64,000 nucleotides of DNA from assembly GCF_900129815.1 (NCBI RefSeq), contig NZ_FQWX01000005.1, forward strand, positions 1 to 64,000, read 5' to 3'. Below the pieces are notes generated by a model. It worked only from the letters and a program-made list of their open reading frames with translations, searched no databases and was not told the origin of the DNA. The position numbers and the translations under genes were made by a program. Shown here piece by piece: positions 44,874 to 54,984 of the stretch. The stretch comes from Asaccharospora irregularis DSM 2635. GTDB lineage: Bacteria; Bacillota; Clostridia; Peptostreptococcales; Peptostreptococcaceae. The first letter of the stretch is position 1. Every line of letters begins with the position of its first letter.

Positions 44874-46235
44874 TTATGATTTTGAGCTTGTTTTATCAAA
44901 CAACTTAGCTACAACAACTGTCGATGTCATACTTCCATTAACATTGAGCATCGTACGTCCCATATCTAATATAGGATCTATAGCTAATATTCCACCTGCA
45001 TAAGGAAAGTACGCCCCAAGACCTATACCAGATATTACTACTGATACTGACATAGCAGCTGTTCCAGGTATACCTGCAATCCCCAAAGAACTTATAGCTA
45101 TTACAATTACTAACATAGTATAAAAACTAAAATTCATGTCTGTTCCGGACATATTTGCAATAGTAACTGCCATAAGTGCCGGATAAATACCTGCACATCC
45201 GTTCATTCCCATATTTGAACCTAGGCTTGTTACGAAGCTTGCTACGCCTTCATCTATCTTTAAATTATCTGTTAAAGCTTCTATGGCTACTGGCAAAGTT
45301 CCTAAACTTGATCTTGATGTAAATGCCAATATAAGTGGCTTTGAAACATGCTTTATATATTTTATAGGATTTATTCCATTTAAACTTATTATCACTAAAT
45401 GTATTATAAACATTATAAGTATGCTTATATATAATGCAACTATAAAATCTATAACGCCAAGTATTGACCCAACTCCACGGGCTATGATTGTATTGGCCAT
45501 TAATGCCACAACAGCATAAGGCATAAAGTCTATGATAATTAGTGAAACATTTATAATTATTTTGTAAGAAGCCTCTATAAATCCTACAAATGGCTTTAAT
45601 TCTTCTTCATTATCTTTATTAAGTGTCTTTATTGCTATACCTATAAATGCTGCAAATACTACTATTGCCACTATATTTGAGTCTGCCATTGCCTTTATTG
45701 GATTTGAAGGAATTAATTCAACTAATGTATCTACTATAGGTGTTATCTCCCTTATTTCGTTAGTTGATGCTGTGACTGCATCAGAGACTCCTAGCTTAAA
45801 TATATTCGCTACAACTATCGCAACAATTGCAGACAAAGCCGTTGTTCCCAATAACATTGCTACACTTCTATATGTTAATTTGCTTATATTCTCTTCGCCC
45901 TTTAAATTCATAATAACTCTTATTATAGAGATAAACACAATCGGAACAACAAGCATTTTTAATAGATTCATATACCCATTTCCAACTAGTCCATACCATT
46001 TATTTACCTCATTTAACCAAACAACTTCACCTGGATTACTTGGAAATTTTGCAACATACTGTATTATTACACCCAATCCTATACCTATTAGAGTCGATAG
46101 TATCATCAACTTTGTAAAGCTTAGCTTTTTACTTAGTCTATTAACTATAATAAATACTGCTATTAATCCCATTATCGAAATTAATGTTGATACATCAGTC
46201 ACCATAAGAAACTGTGAGAAAAATGTAGAATCCAT
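44874..46235 (-). CDS. TcyP-like cystine / dicarboxylate:cation symporter
   Basis: 453 residues, sodium:dicarboxylate symporter family. Signatures: LLKMLVVPIVFISIIRVI, TSRSSLGTLPVAIEAL in the re-entrant loop, GSNMGMNGCAGIYPALMAV and GIAGIPGTAAMSVSVV. The NMGMNGCAGIYPA form is like TcyP cystine transporters rather than glutamate ones. Directly followed, on the same strand, by the CcdA-TlpA fusion, which would make cystine import plus thiol redox a coherent unit; they may be co-transcribed. Confidence 0.85.
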   Translation of the reverse strand: MDSTFFSQFLMVTDVSTLISIMGLIAVFIIVNRLSKKLSFTKLMILSTLIGIGLGVIIQYVAKFPSNPGEVVWLNEVNKWYGLVGNGYMNLLKMLVVPIVFISIIRVIMNLKGEENISKLTYRSVAMLLGTTALSAIVAIVVANIFKLGVSDAVTASTNEIREITPIVDTLVELIPSNPIKAMADSNIVAIVVFAAFIGIAIKTLNKDNEEELKPFVGFIEASYKIIINVSLIIIDFMPYAVVALMANTIIARGVGSILGVIDFIVALYISILIMFIIHLVIISLNGINPIKYIKHVSKPLILAFTSRSSLGTLPVAIEALTDNLKIDEGVASFVTSLGSNMGMNGCAGIYPALMAVTIANMSGTDMNFSFYTMLVIVIAISSLGIAGIPGTAAMSVSVVISGIGLGAYFPYAGGILAIDPILDMGRTMLNVNGSMTSTVVVAKLFDKTSSKS

Positions 46236-46377
46236 GATTTTACACGCCCTTTCCTGCTTTGATTTCGTACTTTAGAGAGTAAGTCGCTAAAATACCTATA
46301 CTTTAATATATATTTTCTTGTATCATATTAAAGTATACCCTTATAATAGGTTTTTAAATAAATATAATTTTTCACTA

Positions 46378-47640
46378 TTATAAAAACCTCAAGAAAATAT
46401 TTACTGCTACTAAAATTATGACTATAGCTATTAACTTTTCTAGGAACGATCCTGAATTTAAGTATGCATATGGGTTTAATATAAGTTTTGGGTCTTTCTG
46501 ATTATTATTAATTCTTTCATCATCTTTTTTTAACTCTTCAATTATAATCATAGCTATTTTAAGTTCTGATTGAGATACTATCCCCTTTTTAAATTTATAT
46601 TCTAAATCTTCAATTACATTAGATAAAACCTGTTGTCTATCCTTTGATGTTTTGCAATTAATTATCTCTTCTCTTAAATCTCTATAATGATCTATAGACT
46701 TCTGTGCAATTTTTTTTATATCTGGGTATTTTTCGTTTATAAAACGTAACTCATTTTTTGTTAATTTATCTCCCTTAAGTATCTTTGTAGCTATAAGGTC
46801 TGATCTGTGTTCTTCTTTTTTAATATTTTTTGAAAGTTTTATAACCTCTTCCATGGCCGACATTTTTATTTTGGCCTCCGTCTTAGAAATCAAGCCTGCC
46901 TTAGATTTATCTTCTACATCTCTTATAGCATTTGATATTAATTTTTGTCTCTCATTATCTGTCTTGCATCCCTTTAGTTCTTCCTTTAAATATATCTGCT
47001 CAGATTCTACCTTCTCTGCCACGCTTTTTATATCAGGATATTTTTCATTTATAAAACGTAATTCATCAGCAGTTGGCTTACTCCCTTTTACTATTTTTAT
47101 TGCTATAACTTCTGCTTTTTTTAATTCAGATTGAAATTTTTTCGAAGATTTTAGAGCCTCTTCTACAGCTGAAATCTTTATTTTAGCTTGGATATCAGAA
47201 ATGGACCCTCTACTTAACATTGACTTTATATTTTTAATAGCACTAGATATAACCTGTTGCATTTCTTCTTCTGTGTTGCAATTTTTAAGTACTTCCTTTA
47301 GATCAGTATATTCTTTAATAGATTGCTCTGCCGTCTTTTTTATATCAGGATATCTAGTATTTATCAAACGTAATTCTTCTCTAGTGATTTTCTCACCCTT
47401 AACCATTTTTATAGCTATTAATTCAGCATCTTGCATTTCTTCCTTAATTTTTTTTAAAAAACTTGGGACTTCCTCGCTTTGGACTTTATTTAATTTGCCC
47501 TGTTCTTCTTTTGGTGAATCTTTTATATTAGCCTCAGGTAATAGATCATTTTCTGTATGTAATGTTACATCAATTGGCTTCACATCAAGCTTTGAGTAAG
47601 TGTCTTTATTGTATGAATTATTATTTATATTATTAATCAT
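46378..47640 (-). CDS. tail-anchored protein with three 104-residue repeats
   Basis: I do not recognise the family. The 420-residue product has a disordered N terminus (1-58), three all-helical repeats of 104-residue period (starting near 72, 176 and 280), and a C-terminal helix (400-419) with no residues after it, so it should be tail-anchored with the repeats in the cytoplasm. Each repeat begins IAIK-KG-K-T-EELR-IN-YPDIK and ends with AKIK-SA-EE. Ribosome-binding site AAGGGGA. The repeats are diverged from each other, so the duplication is old. Adjacent genes give no clear clue. Confidence 0.8.
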   Translation of the reverse strand: MINNINNNSYNKDTYSKLDVKPIDVTLHTENDLLPEANIKDSPKEEQGKLNKVQSEEVPSFLKKIKEEMQDAELIAIKMVKGEKITREELRLINTRYPDIKKTAEQSIKEYTDLKEVLKNCNTEEEMQQVISSAIKNIKSMLSRGSISDIQAKIKISAVEEALKSSKKFQSELKKAEVIAIKIVKGSKPTADELRFINEKYPDIKSVAEKVESEQIYLKEELKGCKTDNERQKLISNAIRDVEDKSKAGLISKTEAKIKMSAMEEVIKLSKNIKKEEHRSDLIATKILKGDKLTKNELRFINEKYPDIKKIAQKSIDHYRDLREEIINCKTSKDRQQVLSNVIEDLEYKFKKGIVSQSELKIAMIIIEELKKDDERINNNQKDPKLILNPYAYLNSGSFLEKLIAIVIILVAVNIFLRFL

Positions 47641-47825
47641 TTATTCATTCCCCTTATATAAAATTTTGTTAAACCTAAGTTTATTTATATTGTCCTATAT
47701 ACTATTTATCGCTTCTTTTAGCCATTTCTTTAAGTATATATAATAGAGGAATTCTCAGTATATTGAAATTTCTAAATTTTATAAGTTGTTTAAAGTTTAA
47801 GAGTAATTATAGTTTCCTAATACAT

Positions 47826-47884
47826 AAAAAATGCCCTATACACTAGACAGTTAGTAAAATCATCTATAATACAGGACATTTTAT
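47826..47884 (-). terminator. terminator after the gpx locus
   Basis: AAAATGTCCTGTA and TATAGGGCATTTT form a stem with several mismatches, a long loop and a run of six T on the minus strand. Confidence 0.7.
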
Positions 47885-47926
47885 ATAGCTTTATATATCT
47901 ATTTTAAAATATAGCCATTTAATTAT

Positions 47927-48256
47927 TTATTTTTTAAGTAACTCTTCTATCTTCGCTTCTATTTTTTCAGGTTCTTCAGTTGGAGCAAATCTAGCTACAA
48001 CATTTCCATCTTTATCAACTAAAAATTTAGTAAAGTTCCATTTTATATCATCGTTGCTAGTTTCAAATCCCAGCTTTGAAAGTTTATCATAAAATTCCAT
48101 TGATGATTTATCCTCTGTAGCACTAGGAGCTTCTTTTTTTAAGAACTTATATAATTCATGTGCACTTTCGCCATTTACATCTATTTTCCCAAATGTTTTA
48201 AAACTTGTTCCATATTTTAATTTACAGAAGTTAGATAATTTGTATTTTACATTTAT
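47927..48256 (-). pseudogene. truncated second glutathione peroxidase gene
   Basis: An unbroken frame from about 48256 to a TAA at 47927 encodes the C-terminal half of a Gpx-like protein: LSNFCKLKYGTSFKTFGKID, VNGESAHELYKFLKK and [17 protein letters not shown]. It matches the tail of the intact gene just upstream ([38 protein letters not shown]) but lacks the N-terminal half with the peroxidatic Cys, and no start codon is available. It starts in the frame overlapping the intact gene stop. A tandem duplicate decapitated by deletion. Confidence 0.8.
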
Positions 48257-48735
48257 TGATTTTTAAGCAGTTTTTCTATATCTTTCTTTATTTTTAGAGG
48301 TGACACTGTAGGTGCGTATCTTTTAACTACATTTCCTTCAGAATCTATTAAAAACTTTGTGAAATTCCACTTTATTTCTTTACCTAATATTGATTTTGTT
48401 TGCTCTTTTAAGTAATTGTATAATGGATGGGCATTACTGCCATTTACATCTATTTTCTCAAACATATTAAATGTAACGCCATAATTTATTTGGCAAAAAC
48501 TATTTATTTCATCATTGCTACCAGAATCCTGATTAGCAAACTGATTGCATGGGAAACCTAAAATTTCAAAACCTTTTTCTTTGTACTCTTTGTACAAAGC
48601 TTCTAAATCCTTAAACTGAGGAGTTAGACCACATTTACTAGCAGTATTGACAACCAAAACTACTTTTCCTTTATACTCATCCATGCTTACTAGTTGTTTG
48701 TTCATTTTTACTGCCTCGAAATCATAAAAGTTCAT
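48253..48735 (-). CDS. gpx: glutathione peroxidase-family thiol peroxidase
   Basis: 160 residues. Peroxidatic Cys35 is in [32 protein letters not shown] carries the second motif and active-site Gln; [11 protein letters not shown] completes the catalytic Trp and Asn. The resolving-Cys loop (GFPCNQF) fits bacterial thioredoxin-dependent members, so thioredoxin is the likelier reductant. It reduces peroxides. Ribosome-binding site GAGAGGGTAACG. Followed by a truncated tandem copy. Confidence 0.93.
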   Translation of the reverse strand: MNFYDFEAVKMNKQLVSMDEYKGKVVLVVNTASKCGLTPQFKDLEALYKEYKEKGFEILGFPCNQFANQDSGSNDEINSFCQINYGVTFNMFEKIDVNGSNAHPLYNYLKEQTKSILGKEIKWNFTKFLIDSEGNVVKRYAPTVSPLKIKKDIEKLLKNQ

Positions 48736-48996
48736 ATTTACGTTACCCTCTCTATTTCTATTAAATTTTTATTATTTATTCCCCGATTTTCCTGTATTTA
48801 ATATTTACCCATAATAATGTTTAGAAAACAAAAATCATAAATAAATGTAAAAAATTTACATAATATTTATTTTTATTTAAAGAAAAGTTATTCAAAATGG
48901 TTCCCTGGGTATACTAAGTTTAAAGGAATATAATTCCCTAGAACTATAAAAAATACATTTATATATTAAAATATATTAAATTTAAAAGGAGAAAAA

Positions 48997-50484
48997 ATGA
49001 CTAATAAAAAAGACTTTGTTAAAATGGGCTGGAATTTAGATAACAGCTATCTTAATTTACCTGAAATATTTTTTAGCAAAATTAATTTAAATAAAGTAAA
49101 ATCACCAGAACTAGTTATTTTCAATGATAAACTAGCAAAATCATTAGGACTAAATTCCGATGAACTTAAAAGTACTGATGGGATATCTATACTTTCTGGA
49201 AACAAGACTATAGAAGGTGGAGCATTCATAGCTCAAGCTTATGCAGGCCATCAATTTGGCCACTTCACAATGCTTGGTGATGGCAGAGCTTTATTGATAG
49301 GTGAACAACTAGCTCCTTCGGGGGAGAGATTTGATATACAACTTAAAGGATCTGGAAGGACTCCTTATTCACGCGGTGGAGATGGTAGAGCAGTACTCGG
49401 CCCTATGCTTAGAGAATATATAATAAGCGAGGCTATGAATGCCCTTGGCATACCTACAACACGTAGCCTGGCAGTAATCAAAACCGGAGAAACTGTGATT
49501 CGTGAAAATTTAAAACAAGGAGCAATACTAACACGTGTAGCTTCTAGCCATATCAGATTTGGTACATTTCAATATGTGGCTCAATGGGGTAACACTGAAC
49601 AGCTAAAACAACTTGCTGATTATTCAATAAAAAGGCATTTTCCATATATAAAAGATGATTCTAACAAATATATTAATCTACTAAATGAAGTGGTAAAAGC
49701 ACACGCAAACCTAGTAGCTATGTGGCAAGCAGTCGGATTTATACACGGTGTTATGAATACTGATAATATGACTATTAGTGCAGAGACTATAGACTATGGA
49801 CCTTGTGCATTTATGAACACTTACAAACCAGACACAGTATTTAGCTCAATAGATATTAATGGACGCTACTCATATGAAAATCAGCCTGTAATGGCTGAAT
49901 GGAATTTATGTAGATTTGCTGAAACTTTGCTTCCATTAATACAAGAAAATTTAGCCTATAGCGACCAAAAGGATATAATAAAAATAGCTCAAGATTCTGT
50001 TTCTAATTTCTCAGAAATATATTATTCTAGTTGGATATCAAAAATGAGATCAAAACTAGGAATATTCAATGAGGAGTTACAAGATAAAGCCCTTATAGAA
50101 GATTTACTTAGTATGATGGAAAAATATAACCAAGACTATACCAATACCTTTAGTTCATTAACTTTTGACAAAGATAAAAACTCAGATATGTTCAACAGTA
50201 TAGAGTATAAAAATTGGCACAAACTTTGGCTAGAGAGATTAAAAAGACAGCCTGAATCAAAAGAAAAAGCACGTGATTTAATGAAAAAATCTAATCCTGT
50301 AGTAATACCAAGGAATCATTTAGTTGAGGAAGCCCTTGATTCAGCTGATAAAAATGATTTTACCCCTTTAATAAACTTAATCGATGCGGTTTCAAGACCT
50401 TATGATTATCCATATGGTGATCAAAAATACTCTATGCCACCTAAGAATTCTGACTGCAATTACAAAACTTATTGTGGAACATAA
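48997..50484 (+). CDS. selO: SelO, protein adenylyltransferase (YdiU)
   Basis: 495 residues, a pseudokinase-fold enzyme that transfers AMP to proteins during oxidative stress. Landmarks: [62 protein letters not shown] and TIDYGP (metal ligands). A cysteine, YCGT, lies near the C terminus, where some relatives place selenocysteine; here it is TGT. AAAGGAGA site. Single gene. Confidence 0.93.
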   Translation: MTNKKDFVKMGWNLDNSYLNLPEIFFSKINLNKVKSPELVIFNDKLAKSLGLNSDELKSTDGISILSGNKTIEGGAFIAQAYAGHQFGHFTMLGDGRALLIGEQLAPSGERFDIQLKGSGRTPYSRGGDGRAVLGPMLREYIISEAMNALGIPTTRSLAVIKTGETVIRENLKQGAILTRVASSHIRFGTFQYVAQWGNTEQLKQLADYSIKRHFPYIKDDSNKYINLLNEVVKAHANLVAMWQAVGFIHGVMNTDNMTISAETIDYGPCAFMNTYKPDTVFSSIDINGRYSYENQPVMAEWNLCRFAETLLPLIQENLAYSDQKDIIKIAQDSVSNFSEIYYSSWISKMRSKLGIFNEELQDKALIEDLLSMMEKYNQDYTNTFSSLTFDKDKNSDMFNSIEYKNWHKLWLERLKRQPESKEKARDLMKKSNPVVIPRNHLVEEALDSADKNDFTPLINLIDAVSRPYDYPYGDQKYSMPPKNSDCNYKTYCGT

Positions 50485-50547
50485 TATAAATTTTATAAAG
50501 CTATATAACCCTTTAATATAAATTAAAATATGATAGAATATAAAGAT

Positions 50548-50590
50548 AATCTCCTCTACTCTATAAAAGTATTGGAGATTAAATTTTATA
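50548..50590 (+). terminator. possible terminator between selO and the MATE gene
   Basis: AATCTCC pairs with GGAGATT, with an inner ACT/AGT pair and a loop; the tail is only weakly U-rich. It could also act as a leader structure of the MATE gene. Confidence 0.5.
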
Positions 50591-50612
50591 TTCGGGGTGT
50601 AAAACAGACAAT

Positions 50613-51956
50613 ATGGGGAAGAACTTAATAGATGGAAAAATAGGGGAATCTTTAATAATTTTTAGTTTACCAATGATTTTAGGAAATATGCTTCAACAAT
50701 TGTATAATGTTGCTGATACTTTGATTGTAGGAAAAACAATAGGTGCTACAGCTCTCTCTGCTGTTGGTTCTTCTTATGCACTTATGGTGCTTCTAACTTC
50801 GATAATTCTAGGTCTATGTATGGGAAGCAGTGTTGTTTTTTCTCAGCTTTATGGAGCAAAAAAGATAGACGATATGAAAACAAGTATTTTTAATTCTTTT
50901 TTATTTATACTTTTTGTTTCAATAGCAATAAATTTAATATCTTTTTTACTATTAGAAAAATTTATAATCTGGCTTAATATTCCTGACAAAGCAGTCGAAT
51001 TTACTAGAGAATATCTCAAAGTTATTTTTATCGGTATCACATTTGTATATATCTATAATTTTTTAGCATCAATACTCAGAAGTATAGGAAATACTATTGT
51101 TCCACTTATTTTCCTCGCTCTATCAGCTATAACTAATATTATCTTAGATATTGTATTTATTGTGTATTTTGATATGGGAGTTTCAGGTGCAGCTTGGGCA
51201 ACTGTAATCTCACAGATAATATCTGCTCTAAGTATTACCTTGTACTCTTTCTTTAAAATAAAACAGCTATTTCCAAGCAAAAAACATATGTATTACAGCA
51301 AAACACTATTAAATCTTATAGTAAATAACTCTATATTAACAGCAATTCAACAATCTATTATGAACCTTGGAATTTTAATGGTACAAGGACTCGTAAATAG
51401 CTTTGGATTTGCAGCAAGCGCCGCTTTTGCAGCAGTTGTAAAAATTGATGCATTTGCATATATGCCAGCCCAAGATTTTGGAAATGCATTTTCAACCTTT
51501 GTAGCCCAAAATTACGGTGCCAAAAAATCAGATAGAATAGACGCTGGCTTCAAAATAGCCATGAAAATCTCAGTACTGTTTTGTCTTCTCTCTTCAGCAT
51601 GTGTTTATGTCTTTGCAAAACCTTTAATGTTGATGTTTGTAAAGGCAGAAGAAATTGAAATTATCAATATAGGTATACAGTACTTACACATAGAAGGTTT
51701 ATTCTATGTTGGAATCGGTATTCTTTTCCTATTATATGGACTATATCGAGGACTAGGTAAATCTATGATGTCAATTATATTAACCGTAATTTCTCTTGGG
51801 AGTAGGGTCGCTCTAGCATATACACTATCATCTATACCTGCTTTAAATATGAATGGAATTTGGTATTCTGTTCCTATCGGCTGGGCATTAGCTGATGTAT
51901 TTGGACTATGGCTTTACCATAAGAAAAAAGATGATCTTATTAACAATCTTAACTAA
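50613..51956 (+). CDS. MATE-family multidrug/cation efflux protein
   Basis: 447 residues, twelve helices in two repeats. N-terminal LIIFSLPMILGNMLQQLYNVADTLIVG and FGFAASAAFAAVVKIDAFAYMPAQDFGNAFSTFVAQNYGAKK are typical of the MATE family. Exports cationic drugs using Na+ or H+ gradient. Own terminator downstream. Ribosome-binding site weak (GGGGTG, distance 13). Confidence 0.92.
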   Translation: MGKNLIDGKIGESLIIFSLPMILGNMLQQLYNVADTLIVGKTIGATALSAVGSSYALMVLLTSIILGLCMGSSVVFSQLYGAKKIDDMKTSIFNSFLFILFVSIAINLISFLLLEKFIIWLNIPDKAVEFTREYLKVIFIGITFVYIYNFLASILRSIGNTIVPLIFLALSAITNIILDIVFIVYFDMGVSGAAWATVISQIISALSITLYSFFKIKQLFPSKKHMYYSKTLLNLIVNNSILTAIQQSIMNLGILMVQGLVNSFGFAASAAFAAVVKIDAFAYMPAQDFGNAFSTFVAQNYGAKKSDRIDAGFKIAMKISVLFCLLSSACVYVFAKPLMLMFVKAEEIEIINIGIQYLHIEGLFYVGIGILFLLYGLYRGLGKSMMSIILTVISLGSRVALAYTLSSIPALNMNGIWYSVPIGWALADVFGLWLYHKKKDDLINNLN

Positions 51957-51970
51957 ATAATTTGATATAA

Positions 51971-52012
51971 GAACAGTCTTCCAATTTTATTATTTGGCAA
52001 GGCTGTTTTTAT
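51971..52012 (+). terminator. terminator of the MATE gene
   Basis: ACAGTCTTCCAA faces TTGGCAAGGCTGT (small mismatches) and is followed by T6. Confidence 0.9.
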
Positions 52013-52182
52013 ATTTTTCTATATAAAACATAACAGTAACTCTTAAGTACGTGATCAAAATATGTGTCAAGATGTTTTTTTTGTTGATTTATGATGATAT
52101 TTGTTTATAATAAATATAGTCACAGTATTAAACTTTGGAAGAATGTTTCAAATTTAAAAATCGTAAATTAAAGGAGACTTAT

Positions 52183-52917
52183 ATGGAAAATATATATTAT
52201 TTTTTTAGAGGTAATCCAGACATAAATAATTTTATTGTGTTTGGTAGGATACATTTGTTTATATTATTTATAGCCTTACTTGGTATTTTCATTATGTTTA
52301 GAAATAAATCTGAGAATAGAAAATTAGAATTGTTTATGGGTTATATTTTAGTTCTACAACAAGTATCTTTATATGTATGGTATTTTACAAGCAATTATAA
52401 CTTGCTAAAAGAAGGATTACCTTTTTATCATTGTAGAGTAGCAATCATATTTATAGCTTTAGGGTTAATTTTAAACAAAGAAAAAATCATGAAAATAGGA
52501 TCATATTTGGGTATATTCGGATCAATACTTGCACTATTGTTCCCAGTTTTGGATCCATTTTCTTTCCCACACATAACTCAGTTTTCCTTTTTTATAGGTC
52601 ATTTATTTTTACTATGGGGATCTGTTTATTTGCTATTTATAAAAAGTGTAGGTATGACTGAATTAGACTTTAAGAAGTCGTTGACATTTATTAATGTTTA
52701 CCATTTTTCTATGTTAATATTAAATAAAATTCTTAAATCAAACTATGCATATATGGCTGCCTCACCTATTTCAATTGGAAGGGGATTAAATCACTCTATC
52801 TATGCTTTAATAGTAATCATGCTATTTAACATATTAATAAGTATAGAGTATACTGTTGTAAAATTTAATAATAAAGTAAAATCGCAAAACCAAATATCAT
52901 TAGCTACTTTAGATTAA
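52183..52917 (+). CDS. TIGR02206 / YwaF-family membrane protein
   Basis: 244 residues from the chosen ATG (MENIYYFFRG), which has an AAAGGAG site; an in-frame start at 52135 lacks one. About seven helices, with family features GRIHLFILFIALLGIF, QQVSLYVWYF, LPFYHCRVAI and YMAASPISI. The family has no settled function. A terminator follows. Confidence 0.85.
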   Translation: MENIYYFFRGNPDINNFIVFGRIHLFILFIALLGIFIMFRNKSENRKLELFMGYILVLQQVSLYVWYFTSNYNLLKEGLPFYHCRVAIIFIALGLILNKEKIMKIGSYLGIFGSILALLFPVLDPFSFPHITQFSFFIGHLFLLWGSVYLLFIKSVGMTELDFKKSLTFINVYHFSMLILNKILKSNYAYMAASPISIGRGLNHSIYALIVIMLFNILISIEYTVVKFNNKVKSQNQISLATLD

Positions 52918-52938
52918 CGTATTTCAATTATTTATAGC

Positions 52939-52985
52939 AAAACTCCTTTATAGAAATATTAAAATATACCATAAAGGAGTTTTTT
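52939..52985. terminator. bidirectional terminator
   Basis: AAAACTCCTTTAT pairs exactly with ATAAAGGAGTTTT; T-rich on both strands. Ends the YwaF gene and the leftward FUSC gene. Confidence 0.9.
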
Positions 52986-53009
52986 ATCTTATGATCCATA
53001 ATTTCAATA

Positions 53010-53885
53010 CTATAGACTCTTCTCAATATCTTGAAGTTCATTAATATTCTCTATTATCATACTTATATGATAATTGTATACTGGGCTTATATCATCTTTT
53101 ATCTCTATATCATTAGCCAGTTCGTTGTACAAATCCTTGGATTTAACATAATTTTCTTTGTTCAAATAACACTTATCCTTCATGTGTTCTAGAACCTGCA
53201 AATGCATATATATTTGCTTACATATCTTTATTGTTCTATTTATTTCCTTATTATCTATCTCATCATTGCTATACTGAAGTTCATCTAAAAAATTTTTATA
53301 TAATGCCTCCAACTTAGTGATTTCCCCCTTAAGATATGCTATGTCTATAGGTATGCCTCTTTCTATTTCACTTTTTAGTATTTTTATCGATGTATTTTCT
53401 ATTACTTTGATTTCATTATATATCTCATGTAGATAATTTGGTCTGTAAATAAGGTAATTAACACCCACACCCACTATAACTCCTATCGAAGTGTCTATTA
53501 TCCTATGAATGGAATAGTAGACAGGATCTGCCGTGCCTATACCTAAGTGTATTGCACAGTATACTACGCAAGCTATTGTTATTGACTTATTTATATTCAA
53601 AGTATTGCAGGTGTATATAGTTATTATTATTCCTATACATGATAATAAAGGATCACCGGGACGTATAAGAGCAAACAGAAAACCTATTACCCCACCAATC
53701 AACGTACCCTTTAATCTATTCAGCCCTACTGTCAATGAACCCTTAACTGTTGCTTGCATACAAACTACACAGGCTATTGCTGCATAGAACGTTTTGTCTA
53801 GTATATTTAAATACCCTATTAAAACACAAATCAATACCCCTATCCCAGTTTTTATGTTTCTCATTCCGGGCCTACGAAGCTTCAA
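53010..53885 (-). CDS. FUSC/ArAE-family membrane protein (DUF939-like)
   Basis: 291 residues. Six to seven helices in the first 150 residues (GMRNIKTGIGVLICVLIGYL; RLKGTLIGGVIGFLFALI; HRIIDTSIGVIVGVGVNYLI) and a coiled, cytoplasmic C-terminal half. The N-terminal part matches the aromatic acid exporter family. Probable small-anion exporter or envelope protein. Ribosome-binding site AGGAGG. Confidence 0.85.
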   Translation of the reverse strand: MKLRRPGMRNIKTGIGVLICVLIGYLNILDKTFYAAIACVVCMQATVKGSLTVGLNRLKGTLIGGVIGFLFALIRPGDPLLSCIGIIITIYTCNTLNINKSITIACVVYCAIHLGIGTADPVYYSIHRIIDTSIGVIVGVGVNYLIYRPNYLHEIYNEIKVIENTSIKILKSEIERGIPIDIAYLKGEITKLEALYKNFLDELQYSNDEIDNKEINRTIKICKQIYMHLQVLEHMKDKCYLNKENYVKSKDLYNELANDIEIKDDISPVYNYHISMIIENINELQDIEKSL

Positions 53886-53969
53886 AATACCACCTCCTAA
53901 TACTGATTATATATAAATATATCATAATTTTAGTTATATTCATATTTTTATTGATAACTAAAATTATAA

Positions 53970-54018
53970 AAAACAAAAGTGAGCTGTGCAATAATTGCAA
54001 CAGCTCACTTTTGTTTTA
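53970..54018 (-). terminator. terminator of trxA
   Basis: An 18-bp perfect stem (AAACAAAAGTGAGCTGT and its complement) around a 13-base loop. It ends with T-rich tails on both strands. Confidence 0.9.
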
Positions 54019-54047
54019 GTATTTAATCTATGTCAACTTTATACTAA

Positions 54048-54362
54048 TTATAATTGTTCGCTTATTTTAGATCTTAAGCTTTCTTTAGGCATGAATCCTA
54101 CCATTTTATCTACAACTTCTCCATTTTTGAATACCAACATAGTTGGAACTGTATTTATGCCATAAGTTCTAGCTAATTCTAAACTTTGGTCTATGTCTAC
54201 CTTAAAGAAGTTTGCATTGTCACCCATCTCATTGCTTAAATCCTCAAATACCGGTGCTAACATTTTACAAGGTCCACACCAACTTGCAAAGAAATCAACT
54301 ACTATAACTCCCTCTTTATTTATTTCTTCATTGAAACTATTATCATTAAGTATTTGTACCAT
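54048..54362 (-). CDS. trxA: thioredoxin
   Basis: 104 residues from the chosen ATG (MVQILNDNSF); GGAGGG is 7 bases before it, so the in-frame start at 54377 is rejected. Active site DFFASWCGPCKMLAP and cis-Pro NTVPTMLVF are present. General cytoplasmic disulphide reductase; likely electron donor to the Gpx-like enzyme in this window. No thioredoxin reductase adjoins. Confidence 0.96.
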   Translation of the reverse strand: MVQILNDNSFNEEINKEGVIVVDFFASWCGPCKMLAPVFEDLSNEMGDNANFFKVDIDQSLELARTYGINTVPTMLVFKNGEVVDKMVGFMPKESLRSKISEQL

Positions 54363-54498
54363 CCTTATTCCCTCCATACATTCTTATTAATCAGTTATCT
54401 ATCTGATATATTTATATTTTACAATAATCTATTTTTTTATTCTGTGACAAGGTCACATAACCTAATTTTTTTCAAAATAAATATAATTTCGTTGTAAT

Positions 54499-54537
54499 TA
54501 AAAAATAAGTCACTACTTTTTGATGTAGTGACTTATT
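54499..54537 (-). terminator. terminator of the flavodoxin gene
   Basis: AATAAGTCACTAC pairs exactly with GTAGTGACTTATT; T5 follows on the minus strand. It begins 5 bases after the flavodoxin stop. Confidence 0.9.
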
Positions 54538-54541
54538 CTAT

Positions 54542-54973
54542 CTAAATACTTGCTAGTTTTTTTCCAAGTTTTTTTAATTCATCTAAAACAGTATCATCAG
54601 GTGCTTCTTGGCAAATTAATCCTTTGCCATCAACAAGATTAGCTCCTGCACTTGTCATTCTTTCTTCCCAGTTTCGCATCCATTCTCCATCTCCCCATCC
54701 ATATGAGCCAAATAGAGCAATATTTTTGCCAGATACAAATTTTTCTACCTCCTGGACAAAAGGTTCCATTTCACTTTCCTCTAGTTCTTCTACCCCCATA
54801 GAAGGGCATCCCATTGCAAAACCTGTCGCCTCCTTTAAATCTTCAAACGATACCTTCGAAACTTCAAGCACTTCTGGTTGCTTTCCAGCCTCCTCAATAC
54901 CTTTGGCAATAGCATCTGCCATAGCTTCAGTGTTTCCTGTTTGTGACCAATATGCTACAATAACTTTACTCAT
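54542..54973 (-). CDS. flavodoxin (short-chain)
   Basis: 143 residues. FMN phosphate loop SQTGNTEAMADAI (10-22), FGSYGWGDGEWM for the ring-stacking loops. It can replace ferredoxin under iron limitation. Preceded 11 bases upstream by a DUF3793 gene, and a Fur-box-like site lies before that gene, so iron control is likely. AGGAGG site. Confidence 0.95.
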   Translation of the reverse strand: MSKVIVAYWSQTGNTEAMADAIAKGIEEAGKQPEVLEVSKVSFEDLKEATGFAMGCPSMGVEELEESEMEPFVQEVEKFVSGKNIALFGSYGWGDGEWMRNWEERMTSAGANLVDGKGLICQEAPDDTVLDELKKLGKKLASI

Positions 54974-54984
54974 TTTAACCCCTC

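Noticed and set aside
45772-46275. 167-residue open frame opposite the TcyP-like symporter
   Set aside because: Antisense frame caused by codon bias; the minus-strand protein has strong family motifs and a complete length.
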